Shown here in pieces: positions 1 to 6,923 of a stretch of DNA of 7,318 nucleotides. The stretch comes from an uncultured Bacilli bacterium. Lineage in GTDB: Bacteria; Bacillota_I; Bacilli_A; RF39; UBA660. The stretch covers positions 1 through 7,318 of the forward strand of contig CANPYA010000065.1 of assembly GCA_947587565.1 (NCBI GenBank). Reading direction: 5' to 3'. The position numbers and the translations under genes are program-made. Below the pieces are notes generated by a model. It had not been told where the DNA came from, made no database searches, and worked only from the letters and a program-made list of their open reading frames with translations. Numbering within the stretch: position 1 is the stretch's first letter; every line of letters starts with the position of its first letter.

Positions 1-2
1 CA

Positions 3-72
3 CCAGAAATTCTTGCTTTTCTTTTTTTCGCATATCATTTTTGCTATTTTTACTTCACACTAGAAATTCTAG
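3..72. repeat. Two copies of a short near-palindrome
   Basis: A perfect 13-bp odd palindrome, CTAGAAATTCTAG, lies at 60-72. A related copy, CCAGAAATTCTTG, lies at 3-15 with one mismatched pair; the two are 57 bases apart and both follow CA. A T-rich tract follows the first copy (16-28), and a short T run follows the second after a gap (79-83). They could be weak hairpins ending a plus-strand gene left of the window, or binding sites. On the minus strand neither is followed by a clean T run, so they are not convincing terminators for the gene ending at 82. No gene is visible in 1-81. Confidence 0.3.
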
Positions 73-81
73 AGCCACTTT

Positions 82-390
82 TTAAAAACAACATTTGCGA
101 TCATAAACATTTGAGACAACATTTTCTTCACAACTAGTAAAGCATGGTGTATAAGTATGACGATAAATATGATGGTTAATTATTCTGGTATTACATGGCA
201 TAATATGTGGTACTTCATAACACATATATCTATGACATACCCTTTCTTGTGGACATTCTTGAACAGGTGGACACATCATTGTTTGGCTTGACATCATATC
301 AGAACAACAACCACCCATACTAGGAGTACCCATACCCATTGTTGTATCAAAACTAGCATCTTCTTTAAACTCAAATTTACTTTGTTCCAT
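82..390 (-). CDS. CotD-like Cys/His-rich spore coat protein
   Basis: This 102-residue protein has no membrane segment or signal peptide. It holds 11 Cys, 10 Met and 5 His, with CC pairs at residues 28-29 and 100-101. The central part (VPHI at 60-63, then P, T, INHH at 71-74, H78 and Y80) follows the pattern VPHI-P--T--NH---H-Y-P that I recall from Bacillus CotD, an inner spore-coat protein; the CC near the C-terminus also fits. The acidic, Met-rich N-terminal 40 residues are not part of that pattern. An SD-like AGAAAGGA lies nine bases before the ATG. It starts 53 bp downstream of the deacetylase gene, and no terminator lies between them. Inferred role: a cross-linked or metal-binding coat or surface structural protein. 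A metal-binding Cys-rich protein outside sporulation is the main alternative. Confidence 0.62.
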   Translation of the reverse strand: MEQSKFEFKEDASFDTTMGMGTPSMGGCCSDMMSSQTMMCPPVQECPQERVCHRYMCYEVPHIMPCNTRIINHHIYRHTYTPCFTSCEENVVSNVYDRKCCF

Positions 391-411
391 AAAAACATTT
401 CCTTTCTAATG

Positions 412-454
412 TATTTTATGAAACTCCTATATTTTGGTATGGGTTAATTCGCAA
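412..454 (-). promoter_or_regulatory. Candidate promoter(s) of the CotD-like gene
   Basis: Two overlapping promoters can be read. A sporulation-type one has CATACC (436-441), a 15-bp spacer and CATAAAATA (412-420). The latter fits the CATAnnnTA -10 of sigma-K and closely resembles the sigma-E -10. A sigma-A-type one has TTGCGA (449-454), 17 bp and TATAGG (426-431), but its -35 overlaps the end of the deacetylase gene. Such AT-rich strings arise easily by chance. The sporulation reading is attractive mainly because Bacillus cotD is sigma-K dependent. Confidence 0.35.
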
Positions 455-1850
455 TTTTAAAATGTTTAACATTGGTATTTTCATCAATGGCTTTAAAAAC
501 ATAACCTCTGCTCTTGGCATATTCAATAACTTGCGGTAAAACATCTTTGGTATTTTTCTTAATATCATGCATTAAAATAATATATTCGCCATCCCCTTTT
601 AAATAAGTTTTAACCGTATTTAATATAGCTTTGGCACTATTTTTAGTTTTGGAAGTATCACCACTATCAAAAGTCCAATCAAAATAAGTATAACCTTTTT
701 CTTCCATAATATAAGCAAGTTTACTCATAATGCCTTTACAGTGTTTAATACTAACGGTATTAGAACTACCACCTGGAAAACGGAAATAAGTAGGATGAAC
801 TCCCGTTTGTTCAAAAACAATATTCTCCATTTTATTAAAATCATCTAAATAAGTATCAACACTATCATAAACACTCCATTTATGTGAATATGTATGGACA
901 CCCACTGTATGACCTTTTTCATATTCTTTCTTAATTAAACTTTGATATTTAGGAAATTGATTAGTAACAAAGAAAGTCGCTTTAACCCCATATTTATCTA
1001 AAGTATTTAATATTTCTTCGGTATATACTCCAGGTCCATCATCAAAAGTTAAATAAATTACCCCACCCGTAACTGGTTTAACTACTTCTTTTTCTTTAAC
1101 TCGCACATTCCTTGTCTTTTCGGTTTTATTACCTAAACTATCTTCTACGGTATATTTTACTTCATAACTACCTACTTTATTAACATCGACATTACTAGTT
1201 ATTTTAATATCACTTAAAGTACCATCACAACTATCAGTAGCACTTGCCCCATATTCCGTATATTCTTCGCCAATAGTTAAAGTGATATTTTCACTACCCT
1301 TTAAGGTAATTTTTGGTTTCTCGGAATCTATATATTTAATCTTTTCTCTTTTAACTTCTGTATTACCTGAGGTATCTTGGACACTAATTAAAACTTCATC
1401 ACTAACAACTTTATAAGTTAGTTTATCGGTAATGTCGCCATCATAATTATCTATTACTTTTGCATCAATATTAATTAAATTATTTTTCTCACAGGCCGTT
1501 ACTTCCTTATTTATGGTAATTTCTGGTTTAGTCGTATCAATTACTTTAACGAGTCTTGTATCTTTATATTTTTTATTATGATAATTTGTTTCATAACTAA
1601 TTCGATACATCCCTAATTTCTCTTTATCAACTAAACCAATGGTATCAAGTTTTAATTCTTCACTACTAAAAGGGCTTTTCAAATATGCTTTAGCCCCTTC
1701 TTCTATGTATTCATTCCCTACTTCTAAAGTAACTATTTTTTCACCATTTAATTCTATTACTACCCTTGGTATTAAAAAGTTAATGCCTATTAATAAAAGT
1801 AAAGTTAGAAATATACTTCCCATTATTATTAATTTTTTCTTACTACTCAT
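444..1850 (-). CDS. Membrane-anchored polysaccharide deacetylase, 3 Ig-like domains
   Basis: This 468-residue protein is a NodB-family (CE4) deacetylase. A basic start and one hydrophobic helix (about 7-27) anchor it, with the rest outside. Three Ig-like domains of the DUF5011/HYR-like type follow (about 30-104, 108-174, 179-251), with TTKPEIT and SEKPKIT junctions. The NodB domain (about 262-462) keeps every catalytic motif: TFDDG at 268-272 (Asp270 base, Asp271 metal), HTYSH at 319-323 (metal His), RFPGG at 357-361, DW at 391-392 and LMHD at 426-429 (catalytic His428). It should therefore be an active metal-dependent deacetylase, probably on peptidoglycan GlcNAc or another wall glycan; substrate is inferred. 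The ATG at 1850 is chosen over one at 1898 because GGTGG lies just before it and the promoter -10 lies downstream of 1898. Confidence 0.9.
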   Translation of the reverse strand: MSSKKKLIIMGSIFLTLLLLIGINFLIPRVVIELNGEKIVTLEVGNEYIEEGAKAYLKSPFSSEELKLDTIGLVDKEKLGMYRISYETNYHNKKYKDTRLVKVIDTTKPEITINKEVTACEKNNLINIDAKVIDNYDGDITDKLTYKVVSDEVLISVQDTSGNTEVKREKIKYIDSEKPKITLKGSENITLTIGEEYTEYGASATDSCDGTLSDIKITSNVDVNKVGSYEVKYTVEDSLGNKTEKTRNVRVKEKEVVKPVTGGVIYLTFDDGPGVYTEEILNTLDKYGVKATFFVTNQFPKYQSLIKKEYEKGHTVGVHTYSHKWSVYDSVDTYLDDFNKMENIVFEQTGVHPTYFRFPGGSSNTVSIKHCKGIMSKLAYIMEEKGYTYFDWTFDSGDTSKTKNSAKAILNTVKTYLKGDGEYIILMHDIKKNTKDVLPQVIEYAKSRGYVFKAIDENTNVKHFKIAN

Positions 1851-1854
1851 AATA

Positions 1855-1859
1855 CCACC
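1855..1859 (-). promoter_or_regulatory. Ribosome binding site fixing the deacetylase start
   Basis: GGTGG followed by TATT and ATG. The same GGNGGTATTATG layout precedes the giant surface gene. It supports a start at 1850, removing 16 residues from the longest open frame. Confidence 0.7.
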
Positions 1860-1869
1860 ATACAATTTT

Positions 1870-1898
1870 ATTTTAGCACTTGAGTTAATGATTTTCAA
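1870..1898 (-). promoter_or_regulatory. Sigma-A promoter of the deacetylase gene
   Basis: TTGAAA (1893-1898), a 17-bp spacer and TAAAAT (1870-1875); each hexamer matches consensus at 5 of 6 positions. Transcription would begin near 1863, just ahead of the ribosome binding site. The gene can therefore be expressed independently of the possibly phase-variable gene upstream. Confidence 0.7.
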
Positions 1899-1926
1899 TC
1901 TAGTTTAATGGAAAAATATAAAATTT

Positions 1927-3234
1927 TTACGCTTTAATTTGTTCTATTTGGAAAGGATTTTCTAATGTTCCTTCACCAGTTAATTTTATATTATTATTTA
2001 GATAAAATACTGGCCTTACAGAATTATTCCAACCAAAACTTGGTAGTCCATATGTTCCTTCCGGAGCAATATGATAAGCAGTAAAAGTACCCCAACTTAT
2101 ATAGTATCCTTGACGAAACATTGTCCATTCATAACTTAATGTTCCTGTCTCATCACTCATTGCTTTTTCATCATTATGGCTTAAATGAATCCAACTATCT
2201 TTGCAACCACCACTACAATAAGTTGTATTATTAAATGAAAGATAATAATCATATAAGTACATTAATCCAATTTTAGCATCAATATATTTTGTCCAATAAT
2301 CATTTTGAACACTATAACATACCCTTGTACCTACTACTCCATGAGTTGTAGTTGTACACTTAATTTCTTGTCCCTTAGAATTTAAACTTCCCTCAACTGA
2401 TGTTGCATCTTCCTTTTGATGCCAAGTTGTTTTCTTCTTGCCTATATTAATTTCATATAATTCTTCGCCATTTTTTAAAACTTCTTGATATAATATATCT
2501 CCATACATCCAACGAAATTCTTTTATTTTATTTAACCATTCTTCCGTAATATAGTCTGTATTATTAAGAAATGTATTACCATTTATTGCTTTAAAAATTT
2601 CAGTATCAGGCCATTCTTCAGCATTAAAACCCCAGCGAATTCCTGATGGAAGTGCTTCTTTTTTTATTAATTTTAAACTTCCGTCATTACTAATTCCTAT
2701 AATCCGATACATATATTTATCCGGATTAGCTAAACAAATATCTTTATCATATGTTCCAAAACAAATATAATTATTATTGACTTGTTCATAAGTACCTTGA
2801 TAACGATATAATCCTCCTGTAAGTTCTTTAGATAGATTGTTATTTAAATCTTTACTGACTAGATAACTAACAATTGGTTCAATATCATAATAAAGATAAC
2901 AATAACTAGTTTTATTAGTATTTAAAGTAACTGTATAATTTTCATAATTATATTCTATTGCTTTATCAATTATTTTACCATTCAAATCAGTACAACCACT
3001 TTTTTCGGCATTAAAAATATAACCTCGAGTCGGAAGTTCACCAGTACTTTCTTTATATTTACCATCTTCTTGTTCTAGCATTAAAGCAAATTGTTTAACA
3101 TTATTTTCTTCTTTTACTTTTACTTTAGGCAGTTCATGATATTCATGAGACTTATTAAACGAAAAAAATATACTAATTATTAGTAATATTCCAATACTTA
3201 AAAATATCAATATAGTTCTATTTTTCTGCATCAT
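1927..3234 (-). CDS. Membrane-anchored Cys-paired surface protein, unknown function
   Basis: This 435-residue protein has a hydrophobic helix at about 8-26 with no clear cleavage site, so it is probably an N-terminally anchored extracellular protein. Residues 34-116 (ELPKVKVK to SGC81 to YCYLYYD) match the same part of the protein at 4023-6914. Eight cysteines form four close pairs (81/112, 158/167, 293/306, 340/344), consistent with disulfides outside the cell. The rest has features I associate with DUF6273-like extracellular domains of gut Firmicutes: YRIIGISNDGSLKLI (176-190), KIGLMYLYDYYLS (321-333) and a terminal SVRPVFYLNNNIKLTG with GEGTLENPFQI. Trp is frequent (10), possibly for carbohydrate binding. 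Start at 3234 (or the adjacent ATG at 3231) follows a GAGAG seven bases upstream. Expression is probably phase variable (see promoter). The family name is from memory and unverified. Confidence 0.75.
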   Translation of the reverse strand: MMQKNRTILIFLSIGILLIISIFFSFNKSHEYHELPKVKVKEENNVKQFALMLEQEDGKYKESTGELPTRGYIFNAEKSGCTDLNGKIIDKAIEYNYENYTVTLNTNKTSYCYLYYDIEPIVSYLVSKDLNNNLSKELTGGLYRYQGTYEQVNNNYICFGTYDKDICLANPDKYMYRIIGISNDGSLKLIKKEALPSGIRWGFNAEEWPDTEIFKAINGNTFLNNTDYITEEWLNKIKEFRWMYGDILYQEVLKNGEELYEINIGKKKTTWHQKEDATSVEGSLNSKGQEIKCTTTTHGVVGTRVCYSVQNDYWTKYIDAKIGLMYLYDYYLSFNNTTYCSGGCKDSWIHLSHNDEKAMSDETGTLSYEWTMFRQGYYISWGTFTAYHIAPEGTYGLPSFGWNNSVRPVFYLNNNIKLTGEGTLENPFQIEQIKA

Positions 3235-3260
3235 AAGACATCTCTCTATCCTATGATTTT

Positions 3261-3291
3261 ATTATAGTATTTTCCCCCCCCCGATTGTCAA
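3261..3291 (-). promoter_or_regulatory. Probable phase-variable promoter with G9 spacer
   Basis: A perfect -35 TTGACA (3286-3291) and a perfect -10 TATAAT (3261-3266) are separated by 19 bp, two more than optimal. The spacer contains nine consecutive G residues. Transcription would begin near 3254, with an RBS-like GAGAG at 3242-3247 and the start codon at 3234. Slipped-strand loss of one or two G would bring the spacer to 18 or 17 bp. This is the known switching principle of, for example, Neisseria porA. At nine G, expression is expected to be low or intermediate. Confidence 0.85.
3274..3282 (-). repeat. Homopolymeric G9 tract (C9 on + strand)
   Basis: Nine uninterrupted G residues on the minus strand, the only long G/C homopolymer in an otherwise very AT-rich window. 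Its location between the -35 and -10 hexamers makes a slippage-based switch the natural reading. Copy number may be mixed in the source population. Confidence 0.95.
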
Positions 3292-3292
3292 T

Positions 3293-3319
3293 AAAAAACA
3301 CCTTGAATTATCAAAGTGT
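3293..3319 (-). terminator. Rho-independent terminator after yneF
   Basis: On the minus strand, ACACTTTGA pairs with TCAAGGTGT (nine pairs including one G-U) around a four-base loop, followed by a run of T. It lies just after the yneF stop codon. It closes the mscL-yneF unit and insulates the next promoter, whose -35 begins two bases further on. Confidence 0.85.
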
Positions 3320-3325
3320 CCATAA

Positions 3326-3535
3326 TTATTTGAATCTATTCATTTGATTCATTACTTGTTTAACTTGTTTTTGACTAGGTTTTCTCCCCATCCCACTCAT
3401 CATAGCTTCAATCATTTTTTCATTGATTGGGGGATTTTTCTTTAAATATTTTTGGGTAATAAATTTAGATATTAAAAATCCAATAATAATACCTACTACT
3501 AAACCACCAATTAAATATAAAATATTACTTAACAT
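3326..3535 (-). CDS. yneF: YneF family (UPF0154) small membrane protein
   Basis: At 69 residues it has the usual family length. One N-terminal hydrophobic helix (about 4-24) contains GGLVVGIIIGF. The family signature follows: QKYLKKNPPINEKMIEAMM with KKNPPI at 32-37, then MGRKPSQKQ at 49-57 and a Met-rich amphipathic tail. Function of the family is not established; it is a conserved single-pass membrane protein of Bacilli. Its ATG overlaps the mscL stop by one base (TAATG), so it is probably translationally coupled to mscL. It is the last gene of that unit, with a terminator seven bases after its stop. Confidence 0.9.
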   Translation of the reverse strand: MLSNILYLIGGLVVGIIIGFLISKFITQKYLKKNPPINEKMIEAMMSGMGRKPSQKQVKQVMNQMNRFK

Positions 3536-3954
3536 TATTTACTCTTTCCTTTCTTTTTAACATCACTTTTAAGTAAATCTCTAATTTCTTCTAAAAGAAG
3601 TACTTCTTCACTTTTTGGTGCCTCTTTAACTTCTTCTTTTGTTTCTTCTTTTTTATGCTTATGTAAATCCTTATTAAGTTTATTAACAAGTTTCACAATT
3701 ATGAATAAACATACTGCATTAATTAAAAAGTCAATAACTGATTGAATAAAAGCCCCATACATAATTTTAGCACTACCTAAAGTTATGGATAAATTAGAAA
3801 AATCAATACCTCCTAGAATAATACCAATAATTGGTGAGAAAATATTTTCTACTAAACTTGTTACAATAGCTCCAAAAGCTGCCCCGATAATAACACCGAC
3901 AGCTAAATCAACAACATTACCTCTTGCAATAAATTCTTTAAATTCCTTTAACAT
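3535..3954 (-). CDS. mscL: Large-conductance mechanosensitive channel MscL
   Basis: This 139-residue protein has the full MscL layout. The amphipathic N-terminal helix with FKEFIARGNVVDLAVGV is followed by TM1 with the Gly/Ala-rich pore motif (GVIIGAAFGAI at 20-30), an external loop (about 46-64), TM2 (about 67-92), a charged Lys/Glu linker (95-114) and the C-terminal bundle helix EEVLLLEEIRDLLK (116-129). The family forms a pentameric pore that opens under membrane tension and releases solutes on hypo-osmotic shock. I chose the ATG at 3954 over one at 3999 because AGGTG sits five bases before it, the protein then starts where the family does, and the promoter lies inside the longer frame. 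It is transcribed with yneF. Confidence 0.96.
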   Translation of the reverse strand: MLKEFKEFIARGNVVDLAVGVIIGAAFGAIVTSLVENIFSPIIGIILGGIDFSNLSITLGSAKIMYGAFIQSVIDFLINAVCLFIIVKLVNKLNKDLHKHKKEETKEEVKEAPKSEEVLLLEEIRDLLKSDVKKKGKSK

Positions 3955-3959
3955 AACAT

Positions 3960-3964
3960 CACCT
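3960..3964 (-). promoter_or_regulatory. Ribosome binding site fixing the mscL start
   Basis: AGGTG five bases before the ATG at 3954. No comparable site precedes the upstream in-frame ATG at 3999. Confidence 0.7.
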
Positions 3965-3970
3965 AAAAAT

Positions 3971-3999
3971 ATTGTATTATAGATAGAATTTTTTTGCAA
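3971..3999 (-). promoter_or_regulatory. Sigma-A promoter of mscL-yneF
   Basis: TTGCAA (3994-3999), 17-bp spacer, TACAAT (3971-3976). Transcription would start about ten bases before the mscL ATG. It lies in the gap after the giant surface gene, where I see no terminator, so some read-through into mscL is possible. Confidence 0.65.
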
Positions 4000-4022
4000 G
4001 GAATTATTTGAAAAATGATTAT

Positions 4023-6914
4023 TTAAAATTTATACCAAACTAATAGTTCATCTTGATTTTCAACCTTTATATTATCTTTATAATTGGTACTTATATGGTC
4101 TTGTTCTTCTGTTAATGCCCTATCAAATATTAAGGCTTCTTTATAGGTTGCATAGACATTACTAATAACTTCATAATTCTCATTATATCTATATTGGGGA
4201 TTTCCACCAATTATTATTGGACCTCTTCCGTCTGGCTTTTTGATATTACCAGTTACATTAGTACTTCCTGCTAATTCACCATTCACATACATTTTTAAAT
4301 TGTCGCTAGGTAAACTACCATCATATGTTACCAATAATGTATACCAATCAGTTGTATTAAAATCATACGATCCATTAACTGCATAATACTTATCTGTATA
4401 AACTGAATTTCCAAATGTATTATCTTGAAAAAATGCTAAACCTATTCCACCGGTTTCCCAACTACCCATTATTGCATTATCATAAAGTATTTGATTCATT
4501 TTTACTTTTATTACTAAACTAAAACTATTGCCAAAATCATAATCAGATAAACCTGCGTTTATATAACCTCTATGAGTGCTATCTGTACTTGTAGTTACTC
4601 CTTCACTATCATATTTTACAGCATAACTTAATCCATGATTACCATGTCCACTTAAATCTTCTATTTTTCTTGTTAAAACGGGTATTTTTGTGTTATTAGC
4701 TGCTAATCCCCATTTTTCTAATTCGTAGCCTTTTAAATTTTCATCAATGGTTTCAAGTCCTGTATTATTAAGTTCATCGACATTTTTATTTAGTGTATCA
4801 ACAAACGTTTTACTTTTCATATCAGTTTCTTCCATTGGGGTTGTCTCTCCCACATTACTTCCAGCAATATTATTTAAATAATAAGCATTATTAATAGTAT
4901 AATCATGAGTTACATAATTTAAACCACGTTTAGTAGTTCCAGTTATATTACCAACATTATAAATATTATATTCTTTTAAATAACCTCCAAAATCACCAAT
5001 TAATTCTCCAACATAAATGCCTGCTGAAATACCTTGATTCTCTATATCACCTAAATTATAAGAATTTATGATTATACTATTTCCTCCTCTATTATCAGTG
5101 GTAATACCAGCAACTCTTTTTACCTCATTTATTTGTTTTAAATTACTAATATCTAAAGTTCCAGTATTATAACTATTTAATATTATACCCGTAGAATATG
5201 ATTGATTTATACCTATTATACCAGATAGTACAGTTCCTGTGTCATTTGATATTTCTGTATAATCTAAATTACTTGTAATATTTCCTGTATTATAGGACCT
5301 ATCTATAATTAATGTGTGATTATTATGATTATATGCTACTAAGCCACCCATTAAATCGCCATTAGTTATATTTCCAATATTATATGAATTGTTAATATAT
5401 GATATTGAATTATCATAAGAATCTAAATTTCCAATTAAACCTCCTATGATTAAAACATACCTAGTTAAATATTTCGTTTTTTCATTTATAATATTTCCTG
5501 TATTATATGAATTGTTTATATTTATTTTTCCCAATACCATAGCTATTAAACCGCCAAGACAAAATCGATTTTCAGAATTAGGAGAAATAATTATGTCATG
5601 ATTATTATAAGAATTATTAATAGTTATATTTGAAGTAGTATCTCCATAACCTATTAAGCCACCTACATATGTTCCTAAAGTATTACTTATCTTACCTGTA
5701 TTATAACTATCGTCTATTTCAATTGTTCCAAAAATCAAACCAGCAAATCCACCTTCATATGTTTTAGAATCAGTAACTTCCCCAATATTATAAGAATTTT
5801 TTATTATTGTTTTGGATGTTGCACCAGCATCTCTTCCAAGTAGCCCTCCAGCTTGGCTTCCTACTTCATTTGTTATTGTTCCTTCATTATGACTATTTTC
5901 TATCGTTAATGTGGCATTAGTTCCAACAAAACCGGCTAATCCTCCTGCATTATTTCCTCCGGATATTTGTCCTTTATTTATTGAATTTGTTATAGACAAA
6001 TTACCTATTACATCTCCTACAAAGCCACCTACACTATTAGCGCCTACATCATTATTACCAATCACTTCATTAACACAATTTTCAATAGTTGTAGTACCAT
6101 ATGAAAATCCTACTAAGCCTCCTACTCTTGTAGCAACTTTAGTATTTAAATTTCCACTTATTGTCAAATCTTTTATTTCACTATTTTCAACACTTCCAAA
6201 TAAACCAACTAAATAATTATTATCCGTTTTATTTAAAATGTATAAATTATCTAATCTTTTATTATTACCATTAAAATTTCCTTGAAAATGAATAGTTAAA
6301 TTGCCAATTGATGTAAAGCCACTTCCTTCTTTATTTGTTAATTCTTCTTTTATTCCTTCAATGCTATTTACTCCATTGATATCACCAAAGCCTGTATCAT
6401 TATATTTCATATAACTATCATTTTCATTAAAGTCTAAATCTCGCATTAAGATGAAGTTTTTATCTGCATATGTATTTAAATCTTTATTTACTGAGTTGCT
6501 TAATCTTACTAAATCTTCTATATAATTTATTTGATATGGTGAATCTTCTGTACCACTACCTTTAAATAAATTATCATAATAAAGATAACAATATACACTT
6601 TGTTTAGTTTTTATACTTATGGTTTTATCACTTTCATTATAAGTTAAAGCATCTACATCTTTACCATTCTTATCAACACAGCCACTTTTAATTCTATTCA
6701 AAGTAAAACCATCTGTTGGAAATGTAGTACTATCTAATTTTTGATATTCTCCAGTTTGGTAATCACTTTCCACCATAATAGCTAGTCCACTTTTATTTAT
6801 ATCATCTTTTAATTTTACTTTAGGTAGTTCTTTATAAGCATTATTTTTATTAAACACAAAAAACATACTAACTAAGCCTATAAATACAATTAATATTATT
6901 GTAGTTTTTTTCAT
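4023..6914 (-). CDS. Giant anchored GLUG-repeat/LamG surface protein (adhesin-like)
   Basis: This is a 963-residue protein. A Lys start and a hydrophobic helix (about 5-21) with no clear cleavage site anchor it in the membrane. Residues 27-114 match the Cys-paired module of the protein at 1927-3234 (Cys79, Cys109, YCYLYYD). GSGTEDSPYQI (119-129) opens a long region to about 690 with 13 units of the type INNSYNTGNI, alternating with VGGLIG-like GLUG motifs; such repeats are expected to fold as a right-handed beta-helix. A linker ends in KIPVLTRKIEDL. The C-terminus (about 752-940) is LamG/concanavalin-like: DLSGHGNHG (753-761), W857, TYDG, YVNGE, and EALIFDRALTEEQ (926-938). There is no LPXTG. 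Inferred role: surface adhesion or glycan binding. Start at 6914 is set by GGAGG and the promoter; an ATG at 6977 lies upstream of the -10. Confidence 0.85.
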   Translation of the reverse strand: MKKTTIILIVFIGLVSMFFVFNKNNAYKELPKVKLKDDINKSGLAIMVESDYQTGEYQKLDSTTFPTDGFTLNRIKSGCVDKNGKDVDALTYNESDKTISIKTKQSVYCYLYYDNLFKGSGTEDSPYQINYIEDLVRLSNSVNKDLNTYADKNFILMRDLDFNENDSYMKYNDTGFGDINGVNSIEGIKEELTNKEGSGFTSIGNLTIHFQGNFNGNNKRLDNLYILNKTDNNYLVGLFGSVENSEIKDLTISGNLNTKVATRVGGLVGFSYGTTTIENCVNEVIGNNDVGANSVGGFVGDVIGNLSITNSINKGQISGGNNAGGLAGFVGTNATLTIENSHNEGTITNEVGSQAGGLLGRDAGATSKTIIKNSYNIGEVTDSKTYEGGFAGLIFGTIEIDDSYNTGKISNTLGTYVGGLIGYGDTTSNITINNSYNNHDIIISPNSENRFCLGGLIAMVLGKININNSYNTGNIINEKTKYLTRYVLIIGGLIGNLDSYDNSISYINNSYNIGNITNGDLMGGLVAYNHNNHTLIIDRSYNTGNITSNLDYTEISNDTGTVLSGIIGINQSYSTGIILNSYNTGTLDISNLKQINEVKRVAGITTDNRGGNSIIINSYNLGDIENQGISAGIYVGELIGDFGGYLKEYNIYNVGNITGTTKRGLNYVTHDYTINNAYYLNNIAGSNVGETTPMEETDMKSKTFVDTLNKNVDELNNTGLETIDENLKGYELEKWGLAANNTKIPVLTRKIEDLSGHGNHGLSYAVKYDSEGVTTSTDSTHRGYINAGLSDYDFGNSFSLVIKVKMNQILYDNAIMGSWETGGIGLAFFQDNTFGNSVYTDKYYAVNGSYDFNTTDWYTLLVTYDGSLPSDNLKMYVNGELAGSTNVTGNIKKPDGRGPIIIGGNPQYRYNENYEVISNVYATYKEALIFDRALTEEQDHISTNYKDNIKVENQDELLVWYKF
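4845..6302 (-). repeat. GLUG-like coding repeat region, 13 SYNxG units
   Basis: Residues about 205-690 of the giant surface protein. Thirteen diverged units share an [IV]xNSYNxGxI core (first IENCVNEVIG at 277, last INNAYYLNNI at 674), spaced roughly 25-50 residues and interleaved with GG[LF][VIA]G turns. In DNA the units show as recurring TATTATA-GAATT-like strings, which could support recombination between units and change repeat number. Confidence 0.85.
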
Positions 6915-6918
6915 AATA

Positions 6919-6923
6919 CCTCC
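6919..6923 (-). promoter_or_regulatory. Ribosome binding site fixing the giant gene start
   Basis: A full GGAGG followed by TATT and ATG. It removes 21 residues from the longest open frame. Operator-like site 1 begins directly beside it. Confidence 0.85.

Noticed and set aside
1639..1908. Plus-strand open frame of 89 codons
   Set aside because: Antisense to the N-terminal part of the deacetylase gene; no ribosome binding site or family resemblance, and the hydrophobic stretch only mirrors the anchor helix codons.
3785..3982. Plus-strand open frame of 65 codons
   Set aside because: Lies antisense to mscL, whose identity is certain; its composition reflects the reverse complement of the channel's membrane segments.
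4869..6086. Recurring short DNA strings that could suggest a CRISPR or tandem repeat array
   Set aside because: Units are unevenly spaced, diverged and in frame with a protein motif (SYNxG), so they are coding repeats, not an array.
5911..6216. Plus-strand open frame of 101 codons
   Set aside because: Pro/Thr-rich antisense reading of the GLUG repeats (GG codons read backwards as Pro); periodicity comes from the minus-strand gene.
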